Shown here piece after piece: positions 1-8,716 of a stretch of DNA of 64,000 nucleotides; position 1 is the first letter of the stretch; every line of letters starts with the position of its first letter. The position numbers and the translations under genes are program-made. Source of the DNA: Methanobacteriota archaeon (lineage in GTDB: Archaea; Thermoplasmatota; Poseidoniia; Poseidoniales; Thalassarchaeaceae); contig JABIKU010000032.1 in assembly GCA_018654845.1 (NCBI GenBank), positions 1-64,000 on the forward strand. The letters are read 5' to 3'. The notes beneath the pieces were generated by a model that had not been told where the DNA came from, ran no database searches, and worked only from the letters and a program-made list of their open reading frames with translations.

Positions 1-2599
1 CATCTGCGCCCGAGTCAAAATTGGTCCAGTAAGTTGGACCCATATTGTCGAGAACGGCTTCTTTGAAGGAAGCCGCATCTTCATCACTAATTTCGCTAAA
101 GGTATGGATTTCGAAAACCGGTTGGACGTCTGAGCCAAAGTCTGGATTCATTGACCCGGCTCCTCTCAGGTCAAGGTAGAATCGTGAAACAGATTTTCCA
201 TACATGACTACATTTGTGACCGGTTCTACTTTTAGATCAACTGTCGAGCCAAAGTAAATTGGTAATCCACCCGGCATTACATCGAGGATTGTTCCTGTTC
301 CGAGTAATTTTGCTTGAATTTGGTGTGTCGAGGGGTCGAGATTTATGGTATGCTCTACCATAGGGATTCCCTTGTAGACCACATTGTCTCCAACGATACT
401 GTCTGCTGTAGCATAACCAACTAGATTTACTTTGAATGATTCATCAGCATCTCCAATACCGCCTATGGTTCCATTGAGGGTTGTATCTGCATTACCTACA
501 TGATCAGTCAATAATCCATATGTGGATTCTTCAGCAGCCGGAGCCCTCCATGGTAAATATTCACTCATGTCATAAATTTCGCCAGTTTCTCCACTGATGT
601 ATCCTTGAGCAATTCTATGTTCGACACTGTCGAGTCCGTCTGGACCACTTCCTGTGCTCATCTTGTAAACTGAATAATCTCCAGTACTGACTCCTTCTGA
701 TCCGTAATAGGTCATGTTTGTTTCCAAACTAACCCAGCCAAGAGTCATGTCGTTGATATCGCCAAGCGTATCTGCAACTGCGATATCTCTCCAACCATAG
801 AGCCAGTTATTGAGTGATTGAGTTGTATAAGGTGATGTTTCATATTGGAAAGCTAACAATGCCCCAACTACTTGGTCGAACATCAAATCCTTTACCCATG
901 ATCGTAGTGCTGATGCAGCTTCGGTATCGATTCCGTACATACCTGCAATTAATTCATCATTCCAATCAATCTGCGCTCCACCACTAACTGGAATGCCATC
1001 TGCTCCCGTTGGCAGTGTCTTTCCAGATAATTCACCATACATGAAAACTGTAGCAAAATCGCCGGTCAGTGCAAATGGGCCATCATAGAGAATTTCTCTA
1101 ACCTTTTCAGGTGCCAAATCAGCATCTCCTGCATGATCTGCTCTATTCAATCCAATTGATAGGTATCCCCCCTGAAGAGGTTCGACAGACCCGAATGAAA
1201 GTTGCCACCAAAGGTCAGCATTGATAGTGCCTTGCCCACCGATTAAAATCGCTTCAAATTCAGTCATTGTTCCAACCATACCAATCCACCCTCCAGCATA
1301 ATCCGCGAGCGCGAGTACTTGACCAAGATTGACGCTGTATTCTAACATCGTGCCGAATGGATCACCATCTGCTCCCAATAATAGAAGCGCGACACCGTTT
1401 AGTGGAATACCATTGAAATCAGTCTCAGTCAATAAGCCAGCACCTAATCCAGTCTCTTCATTGATTCCGAATAATAAATAATTCAAGGTATCTGGATTTG
1501 TAATGTCCATTCCATCATCGTACGGTATTCCATTTCCATTAGAATCCTGATTAATATAGGGGTCGGTTGCAGTTCGAAATCTCTCACGAAGGTTGTCTGC
1601 ACTTTCTAATTCTGCACCTCCTCCGTTTGATAGGAAAGTTGTTCCAGCCAATGCGTAAACAGTCCAGTCGATGAGGGTGGTGTCGAGACGGTCTGAATAT
1701 CCGTAAAGTGCTGCGCGGACTGCAGTAGTTTCGTCAGCCGGTTCACCGATTCCAGCAGCTAACATTGGTCCGATTTCACATGTTAATGCGATACAATTAC
1801 CAGTTGAAGGGTCTACTGCATCATAGAGAATATAATTCGCAACTTCAGTGAAGTCTGGATCCATAGGACTCGTACCTCCTGCTGAAGCATTCCAACTTGC
1901 ATAAGCTGCGTTAAGGTATGCGACCGGAGCCATTGCTGAAGCTGTGGCTTCGTCATATCCTGCTTGTACCAGTTGTGCGGCGACTCCATCTACCATCATA
2001 TTGATTTCAGCAGCTGACCAAATGCTTGGTGCACGGTTTTGTAAATCGTTAGCCATCATTGCGTTGGCAAATCCAGCTTTTGCGAAAATCTCACCATAAG
2101 TAATCCCAGTGGATAGACCAGCGATTTTCTGAGTATTGTATAGGATATTGACATTGGTTAGTTCGGTATCTCCCGATATCGATGCCTTTCCATCGTGAAT
2201 ACAATTTTCACACCAATCGAATACATCATATTCTGAATAAGTCATTTCTCCAGCATCTTCATCAAAAGCAAGAATTTCTCGATGGGTAGTTACTGTGTAT
2301 ATTGCAGGGCCAATCAATTCAAATTCAGGCGCATCTGTTTCGCCGGAATTTATTGCATCAATATTGGCAATATTATAGGCATAATATGCCCTCTCATCTG
2401 TAGAATTCATCCAACTTTCGTCACTTTCCCAATCTTCAAGGTTATCGCGACCATCTACGATTGCTCCCGCGACAGTTTCCGCGACAATTCCATCAACAAT
2501 CGAAGTCAAAACGACTGCATTTACAATCATCAGTAACATTCCAACAACTACAAAAATTGCCGGTATCATATTTTTATTTCCATTCAAATTTCCATTCAC
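1..2599 (-). CDS. CD36/LIMP-2 (scavenger receptor B)-like membrane protein, 3' end truncated by the window edge
   Basis: Open minus frame running off position 1 (absent from ORF track because it is open). Possible starts: GTG 2599 or ATG 2569; in-frame stop at 2621-2623. N-terminal TM (MIPAIFVVVGMLLMIVNAVVL), then NLEDWESDESWMNSTDERAYYAYNIANIDAINSGETDAPEFELIGPAIYTV, GDTELTNVNILYN, LYGWRD, VDLKVEPVTNVVMYGKSVSRFYLDL, VQPVFEIHTFSEISDEDAASFKEAV, matching CD36 landmarks in order. Confidence 0.65.
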   Translation of the reverse strand, partial: MNGNLNGNKNMIPAIFVVVGMLLMIVNAVVLTSIVDGIVAETVAGAIVDGRDNLEDWESDESWMNSTDERAYYAYNIANIDAINSGETDAPEFELIGPAIYTVTTHREILAFDEDAGEMTYSEYDVFDWCENCIHDGKASISGDTELTNVNILYNTQKIAGLSTGITYGEIFAKAGFANAMMANDLQNRAPSIWSAAEINMMVDGVAAQLVQAGYDEATASAMAPVAYLNAAYASWNASAGGTSPMDPDFTEVANYILYDAVDPSTGNCIALTCEIGPMLAAGIGEPADETTAVRAALYGYSDRLDTTLIDWTVYALAGTTFLSNGGGAELESADNLRERFRTATDPYINQDSNGNGIPYDDGMDITNPDTLNYLLFGINEETGLGAGLLTETDFNGIPLNGVALLLLGADGDPFGTMLEYSVNLGQVLALADYAGGWIGMVGTMTEFEAILIGGQGTINADLWWQLSFGSVEPLQGGYLSIGLNRADHAGDADLAPEKVREILYDGPFALTGDFATVFMYGELSGKTLPTGADGIPVSGGAQIDWNDELIAGMYGIDTEAASALRSWVKDLMFDQVVGALLAFQYETSPYTTQSLNNWLYGWRDIAVADTLGDINDMTLGWVSLETNMTYYGSEGVSTGDYSVYKMSTGSGPDGLDSVEHRIAQGYISGETGEIYDMSEYLPWRAPAAEESTYGLLTDHVGNADTTLNGTIGGIGDADESFKVNLVGYATADSIVGDNVVYKGIPMVEHTINLDPSTHQIQAKLLGTGTILDVMPGGLPIYFGSTVDLKVEPVTNVVMYGKSVSRFYLDLRGAGSMNPDFGSDVQPVFEIHTFSEISDEDAASFKEAVLDNMGPTYWTNFDSGAD

Positions 2600-2684
2600 G
2601 GTATCCACTGCTCTATGTGGTTACGAACGGGTTCCGAACATAAGCGTTCCAGTTACTGTTAGCAGGTGATTTAGATAGAATTGT

Positions 2685-4337
2685 TCAGATAAATCCGAAG
2701 CCGTCGAATTGTTGAGCAAAAGTGTAGAGCATTATCGGAACGAGAATAATACCCATTGCGTGACTTCTTCGTATACCAATTCGGGGAGGCATCAATCCGA
2801 GTTGAGTACCAATCATTAGAACTCCAACCCCTATCCAACCAGTCGATAACCAAACCAGTACTGTGACGAGGAGTGTGACTGCACCAACTAATGTTCGTAA
2901 TGGAACCATTTCATGAACTCGCAACATTCCTTTCCCTACTCGAATCATTACTGGAACGGCAAATAATCCAGCACCTATCGTAATTCCGAGAAGCCGAATA
3001 AAATCAGACGGAGGTTCGATGCCGTTCCAAATGTCGATGGGGTACATCATGTTCAGAGCGAGGGCTGCTCCGGAACGAGGTCTTCCCACCATGTATAGGA
3101 ATCCGAGAACCATTACGGTAACCGCTGTATTAACGGAGGAGAGAATTGCGATAATTTCCAAATCCTGTTGCTGGCTCCTACTTGCAAAATCATCCTCTGA
3201 TGTATCTCCTGCTTCTTCAAGTGCTGCAGAAAATAACGCAGCTTCTTCATCAGATAAATCGTCCAATCCTTCGTAAATTGAGCTAGAACTTTTTTTCGGG
3301 AAGTCCTGTGTCCCATGTTCAAAATCAGCAGGGACATAATTGGGGTCGGTCAATCGACCCCAGAAATTTCGCATACTCATTACTACGACAGTGGCTTGAG
3401 CAGCAGTCATTCCTGGTAAAATTGCCATGACTGAAGATACGATTGCCGATAGGAATGTTGGAACTGCAAGTGGGCGCATCTTCGGCATCTCCCAATTGGG
3501 TTCTTGTGGTGGAATCTCTGATGTTGTAACATAAATGTCGATGAGATTTGCTATGCCGAAAAGGCCTGCAAGTCCCGGGAATAAGAGGGTTGCAGAAGGC
3601 ATTCCTATAGGAGATCTGCCTGGTAATTCGAATACAGCCCAGCCGTAAAACCCGGACAAGCAAAAGAAGGCTGTGGCAACGAGGATTCCAGCTATTCTAG
3701 AACTCGAGCCAAATGTGAAATCGAGGTATTCCCAACTACGATAGATCCTGCTTTTACCTATAGGAATCGATAGTTCGAATTTTTTCGGTAGTTTCCATCT
3801 CAAATTTTTTGTCAAATTTTGCACCCAAACTGGCCAAGGTAATCGGGTAGTCTCCGTAGTAATCAAGAATATTGAAATGAATAAAAGTAACCAAGGCAAG
3901 ACTTCACGACTTGCTTCATACAAACCCAATCCTGGTTCTTTACCGAACATTAGACGAGCAACGATTAGCAATGGAATCGACATCATCATGCCCATTTGAG
4001 AGCCTCGGGCTGAGTAAGCAACTCCCTGGGCTGCCTGGCCAGAAACCAGCATTCTGTGGCCTGGCAAAAGTGCCAATGCCATATTGTCATCTGGCGCGCC
4101 GACCAGCGCACTAGGAATATAATTCAGGAAAGTGTGAACGGTTCCAGTTGCGACAATTATTCCAGCGACTGCATCGAGAGGAATTCCCAGACCAACTGCG
4201 ATGGGAGATAATGAAAGTGCAATTAATGCGACGTTATTCACGTGGAAACCGGGGATTAAACCGGTTAAACAGCCAAGGAATACTCCGATGACAAAAGAGG
4301 TGATTAACCATCCGAAGTCTACGAAAAACGGGTCCAT
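2685..4337 (-). CDS. TctA/DUF112-family polytopic membrane protein (archaeal TctA-like permease)
   Basis: 550 aa, many TM segments; N-terminal FLGCLTGLIPGFHVNNVALIALSL and repeated AILPGMTAAQATVVVMS typical of TctA/COG1784 proteins. Confidence 0.75.
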   Translation of the reverse strand: MDPFFVDFGWLITSFVIGVFLGCLTGLIPGFHVNNVALIALSLSPIAVGLGIPLDAVAGIIVATGTVHTFLNYIPSALVGAPDDNMALALLPGHRMLVSGQAAQGVAYSARGSQMGMMMSIPLLIVARLMFGKEPGLGLYEASREVLPWLLLFISIFLITTETTRLPWPVWVQNLTKNLRWKLPKKFELSIPIGKSRIYRSWEYLDFTFGSSSRIAGILVATAFFCLSGFYGWAVFELPGRSPIGMPSATLLFPGLAGLFGIANLIDIYVTTSEIPPQEPNWEMPKMRPLAVPTFLSAIVSSVMAILPGMTAAQATVVVMSMRNFWGRLTDPNYVPADFEHGTQDFPKKSSSSIYEGLDDLSDEEAALFSAALEEAGDTSEDDFASRSQQQDLEIIAILSSVNTAVTVMVLGFLYMVGRPRSGAALALNMMYPIDIWNGIEPPSDFIRLLGITIGAGLFAVPVMIRVGKGMLRVHEMVPLRTLVGAVTLLVTVLVWLSTGWIGVGVLMIGTQLGLMPPRIGIRRSHAMGIILVPIMLYTFAQQFDGFGFI

Positions 4338-4346
4338 GAAATCACC

Positions 4347-5996
4347 TCAGCGTACATCTAAGCAAAAATAAATTGTATTTTCAAGTGGTAAATCTGCCAT
4401 TGTCAATCGACCAATCCAAGTCAAAGGTTCACCTGCATTTTCCTGTTGGCTGGATTCAGACCCGTCTCCTAGTAAGCATACTTGTTCAATAGATCCAGAA
4501 CGATTTACCCATTGGTTTCCATCTTCATCTGTCACCGCTTCACCGGTGATGCTGACTAATTTTCCAACCTCCCAACGCCATGAATCATATCCATCCCCCC
4601 AATTCAAGGCGGTGGGTTCAGGAGTATCTCCTAAGGTCCATGATCGAGCTTCGAGGATAATGCGACCTTCTGATTCGGACCAGATAACGGTCGCGTTGAA
4701 TCGGATTAATTGGTCCGCTTCAATCCATTCGACGTGTTCGCCAATTAAATGAATTCGTAATTTTGTATTTCGCGAGTAATAATCAGGGCCGTCGCCAACA
4801 TATCCCTTATCATAATCTGGAGAAATTGGATCTGTAATCCATCCTTCAAATGTGTAATTTTGATTTGCAAAACCGAATGGATTTTGAGCGACATCAAGCA
4901 TGTTTGTAGCACCATCGCCAATTTGACCATGAGGGTTACCGAATTCGGGTTGTTGACCTCGGTCAAGACAAATTACCGCTTCATCGGTTGCCCAAACAAG
5001 TCGGCCAGTCCATTCGTCTGAAATCCCATCGATATTATTCGAAATATCTTCTGGGGAGGCAAGAAGGCACAATCTGTCAGTAGGGGTTGGACCGAGTAGC
5101 CACCAATTTGTTCCATCAAATGATGCAGTGCCATCGATAATGACCATTTTACCGACATCATAAGTTAGCATATATGGCTCGACATCCCACTTAATTTTCA
5201 CAGGGTCTGCATAATTTAGAACTTCAACGGATGTTGCCTGAGCAATCAGGCGCCATCTCAAGGATCTCTCATCATATTGTAACCATCCAGAAACGATAAC
5301 ATGACTGCCTGCTTCGATTGTGCCTAATTCTGGCTCGAGACGACCTTCTACTTGCATGTAGAGAAGGTGGTCTGAATTTCCATAAGCAGGATTATCCATT
5401 AGGCTGAGCGATTGATAGGTGACGTTCGGCGATAATGCTTCACTGAGGTATCCTTCAATTTCAAGGGATTGGTTTGCATAATTTGAAGGATTTTGAGCGA
5501 CATGAACAAGAGTCTCTCCTCTAAATTGAATCACCTGCTCTTTCGCCGTAATCGCACCATAACCATTGGATTGTAACCAAATTCTTCCATTCCATTCAGA
5601 AACTTCTCCTTCTATTGTTACAACGCTACCAATAGGGGGGACGGTAACTGTCAGGTCGACATTCCATCTGATTTTTATTACAGAATTTCCATCATGTGAG
5701 GCGACCTGTAAATCTATTCTATTTGCCTGTTCACCATATGGATCTCTTACATAACTGGTTAAAATTCCTTCAATTTTCACTGTTTCTCGCGGAAAATTTT
5801 GAATATCCTCGATTTCAATCATATCTGGCTCACGGATAACCGCATAGAAATTCATCCCTGAAACCAAAAGGAGTGAAGTGAAGAACATCACCCATAACTT
5901 TCCCTCACCACCGGTTGGCTCAAATGGTGCTCTGAGAATTTTTGCCAGTCTCGATTCGTTAGTCATAACTACCGGCGGTAGTCGATAACGCTTCAA
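4347..5996 (-). CDS. Membrane-anchored exported protein with repeated OB-fold-like domains
   Basis: N-terminal TM (LWVMFFTSLLLVSGMNFYAV), then repeated beta-rich units (VHVAQNPSNYANQSLEIEGYLSEALSP / LDVAQNPFGFANQNYTFEGWITDPISP). ATG 5966 (MTNESRL) is an alternative start. Confidence 0.6.
   Translation of the reverse strand: MKRYRLPPVVMTNESRLAKILRAPFEPTGGEGKLWVMFFTSLLLVSGMNFYAVIREPDMIEIEDIQNFPRETVKIEGILTSYVRDPYGEQANRIDLQVASHDGNSVIKIRWNVDLTVTVPPIGSVVTIEGEVSEWNGRIWLQSNGYGAITAKEQVIQFRGETLVHVAQNPSNYANQSLEIEGYLSEALSPNVTYQSLSLMDNPAYGNSDHLLYMQVEGRLEPELGTIEAGSHVIVSGWLQYDERSLRWRLIAQATSVEVLNYADPVKIKWDVEPYMLTYDVGKMVIIDGTASFDGTNWWLLGPTPTDRLCLLASPEDISNNIDGISDEWTGRLVWATDEAVICLDRGQQPEFGNPHGQIGDGATNMLDVAQNPFGFANQNYTFEGWITDPISPDYDKGYVGDGPDYYSRNTKLRIHLIGEHVEWIEADQLIRFNATVIWSESEGRIILEARSWTLGDTPEPTALNWGDGYDSWRWEVGKLVSITGEAVTDEDGNQWVNRSGSIEQVCLLGDGSESSQQENAGEPLTWIGRLTMADLPLENTIYFCLDVR
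5968..5982. promoter_or_regulatory. Inverted repeat ACTACC-GGC-GGTAGT abutting alternative start codon 5966
   Basis: Perfect 6-bp stem read directly; one base from ATG at 5966 (minus). Would be coding if the start is 5996. Confidence 0.35.
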
Positions 5997-6075
5997 GGTT
6001 GAGAGGTAATCAACTGGCGGAATTTAAAATTGACATAAGATAAGTTCATCTCCGATTGTTCGATGAGACGACTCA

Positions 6076-6152
6076 GGACCCGTAGCTCAGTTGGTTAGAG
6101 CGCTCGGCTCATAACCGAGTGGCCACCGGTTCAAATCCGGTCGGGTCCACCA
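6076..6152 (+). tRNA. tRNA-Met(CAT), elongator type, 3' CCA encoded
   Basis: GGACCCG...CGGGTCC acceptor stem, CTCGG-CTCATAA-CCGAG anticodon arm, CCGG-TTCAAAT-CCGG T arm; discriminator A then CCA. Anticodon stem lacks the three consecutive G:C pairs of an initiator. Confidence 0.93.
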
Positions 6153-6387
6153 TCTTTCAAATCGTATACAACTCGAGAATGCTAACTTTGAGAAGGATTG
6201 GGAATTGTAATATTTTGGTGAATTAATTAGCCTAGATTTACTAGAATTAGCCCAATTTTGTACTTTTTCACCCTGCTATGAAATTTCGTTTCTCTATCTC
6301 CCAATTATTGATTAGGTTGGATTTTGATGCTTTTCGCCACACTCAACGTGAGAAGGCTCAAATACGGTCTTTGGCGGCATTCGGTTA

Positions 6388-7323
6388 ATGAAGTCGGCAC
6401 GCTCGGTTAGACCTGTCTTGATGATACTCGCTGTGTACATGCTCAGCATGTTCGCAGGCGTTGCTGCTGTGCAAGCACAGAATCCAACTCCAGATATCAC
6501 TCTGACATGTGATAATCCTCAACCTATCGAGGTTTATCCTGGTTCAACCAGAACAGCAATTATCAATTGTAAATTAGATAATCCAACGATTTATTCAGAG
6601 AAAGTTAACATCCAGATTCAATCTGGTGCTCTCATCTCTGCTGGACCTGCTTCTCTGACTGTTGGAGCAGGTGGTGTGGTGAATTTCCAAGTCATCCTTC
6701 GGGGTGAGTTGCGAATGGCTGAGGGGCAGCATCAAATTTCGATAACCGCAGAAGTAGTACAGGCAAATGGGGTAACAGTCGTTGGTACTCCTACAACTTA
6801 CAAGGTTCTTGCAGTGATTAAACAATTCAGCAGGCTCCGAGTTGCGTCCGAGATCGCCTTCCTTCAACTCAGACCTAAAGTCGATTACAATCTAGTATTC
6901 GATTTATACAATGACGGAAATGCAATGGATAGATTTAATGTTGAAATTTCAAATTATGACGAATTAAATGATGAAGGATTCCAGTTAAGTATTCCTCTGG
7001 TTTCGGTTGAAATTGAATCGATGTCTCCTGCTGAAAAGGTTAGAATACAAATGAGAACTCCTAAAAATCAAGGTTGGACTGATAAATATTTTAATTTACA
7101 ATTCAAAGCAACTTCTGAGTATTCTGTTAGAACAGAAGGAATTCCAAATTATCAGATTCAAACTGTAACAATTTACATTCGTGGAGTTTATCTCCCTGGA
7201 TTCGAATTACTAGGCACTTCGATGATCACAGCTCTTGCAGCAGCAGCCTTCGCTGGCCGATATCGTAGTGATGAAGAAGAAGACTCAGAACTTCCCAATG
7301 AATTAGATGCCCGACTTTTCTGA
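6388..7323 (+). CDS. Exported protein with signal peptide, beta-sandwich (NEW3/CARDB-like) ectodomain and C-terminal TM
   Basis: MKSARSVRPVLMILAVYMLSMFAGVAAVQA signal; C-terminal LLGTSMITALAAAAFAGRYRSDEEED anchor. Confidence 0.7.
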   Translation: MKSARSVRPVLMILAVYMLSMFAGVAAVQAQNPTPDITLTCDNPQPIEVYPGSTRTAIINCKLDNPTIYSEKVNIQIQSGALISAGPASLTVGAGGVVNFQVILRGELRMAEGQHQISITAEVVQANGVTVVGTPTTYKVLAVIKQFSRLRVASEIAFLQLRPKVDYNLVFDLYNDGNAMDRFNVEISNYDELNDEGFQLSIPLVSVEIESMSPAEKVRIQMRTPKNQGWTDKYFNLQFKATSEYSVRTEGIPNYQIQTVTIYIRGVYLPGFELLGTSMITALAAAAFAGRYRSDEEEDSELPNELDARLF

Positions 7324-7362
7324 TAGCGGATATTTTCTAATTCGAACATAACTAAACGGCAA

Positions 7363-7377
7363 CGGGTTGATAACCCG
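7363..7377. promoter_or_regulatory. Stem-loop CGGGTT-GAT-AACCCG in intergenic leader
   Basis: Perfect 6-bp stem, 3-nt loop, 39 nt before ATG 7416. Confidence 0.35.
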
Positions 7378-7415
7378 CGAGTGAGACCCGAGTTTATCCA
7401 ACGAGGTGTATCTCA

Positions 7416-8714
7416 ATGAGTGATGGCGGTCTTCTACAGAAAGCAATCGAACAACAATCTGAATCTGACACGGTAATAGACGGTGTTGTTTCAACAAGTA
7501 ATTCAAGTTCTATCGTCTCATCAGGTTCCAAACCAATTTCATTCGTTGGAATGATAAAAATATTATTTATTGGCGCTATTCTACCATTTTTTCTACTAAT
7601 GTGGTTTGGAATATATATCGATTTGATTCCGATCACAATATTAACTCCTCTTGTTATTTCAGCAACTCTTGTGTTTGTTTGGTGGAAATTAGACGTAGGA
7701 TTGCCAACAATACTAGGTGGGAACGGATTCGATTTGAAAAAATTATTCGCCGTCGTAATGACGTACATGATACTGGTTGGCACCCCTTTTGTCTTTGCAA
7801 CAATTTTTGTAGGCGATATCTCTCTTGGTGAGGTGGAATTCAATGATGATGGTTCACAATTAACAGTTAAAATACGTCAGAATGGAGGGGGTGGGACTCA
7901 CGATGCTATGGTGAGCGTTTTCCACACCAATCAAGAAGTTTGGAGTAGTACCGAATCATTTACGTTCAACAAAGAAGATTATCAAGGAGATTATGGGCAA
8001 TTTACAATTAATACGTTAGATTTCTGGGATGGAAATTCACTCCCTTCACTTTCTAATAATTATTCTATTCAAGTAAAAATTGGAGATTACACCTCCGATG
8101 CTGAATTAGATCCGATGGTGATGACTAGAGTGGTTACCGCTGCACTATCATCAAGTATCGGCTCAATAAGTAATAATGCTGATGATTGCGAAGGTGAGGA
8201 CAAAGAAACTTGTATTGTTGCCGTAGGACTTACTACATGGGCAGGAATAACATCATTAGAAGACTATCCGGGGCCATTATCCTATGCCGATTACACCATT
8301 AAGGCCACCTTATATTATGAAAACCATGTTGCTATTGATTATCCAATAATTACAGTTGTTAAAACCGAAGCTACTTGGGAATCGATGTCGGGTAAGTTTG
8401 GAACTGGTAGTGGCACTGTTGGTATCGACGGTTCCCAACTCGCCTTAACCGGGTCGGCCGATGACAATAGCTTAGGCATGTCTGTAATTCCTAAATCTGA
8501 TTGGGAAGAGAGTGATTTTGGTTGCTACACATTCACTGTGGAAGTGATGTCTTCGGATGAATGGAGTGACGAAGCGGATTCTGTAATTTCTTCATCATAT
8601 TATTTGTATGAAGAAACCGGCTCACACTCTGGGTCTGGTCCACCTAATCCCTCTGACCCTCATGGTGCCACTGATGAGGCATGGACTGAATTAGTAGATG
8701 GCGAGACCTGTTAG
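7416..8714 (+). CDS. Polytopic N-terminal membrane protein with exported C-terminal domain, unknown function
   Basis: 432 aa; several TMs in the first ~135 residues, then a beta-rich soluble region. Confidence 0.65.
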   Translation: MSDGGLLQKAIEQQSESDTVIDGVVSTSNSSSIVSSGSKPISFVGMIKILFIGAILPFFLLMWFGIYIDLIPITILTPLVISATLVFVWWKLDVGLPTILGGNGFDLKKLFAVVMTYMILVGTPFVFATIFVGDISLGEVEFNDDGSQLTVKIRQNGGGGTHDAMVSVFHTNQEVWSSTESFTFNKEDYQGDYGQFTINTLDFWDGNSLPSLSNNYSIQVKIGDYTSDAELDPMVMTRVVTAALSSSIGSISNNADDCEGEDKETCIVAVGLTTWAGITSLEDYPGPLSYADYTIKATLYYENHVAIDYPIITVVKTEATWESMSGKFGTGSGTVGIDGSQLALTGSADDNSLGMSVIPKSDWEESDFGCYTFTVEVMSSDEWSDEADSVISSSYYLYEETGSHSGSGPPNPSDPHGATDEAWTELVDGETC

Positions 8715-8716
8715 AA

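Noticed and set aside
7394-7843. 149-aa minus ORF antisense to 7416-8714
   Set aside because: Shadow ORF; the plus frame has clear TM segments and a plausible start.
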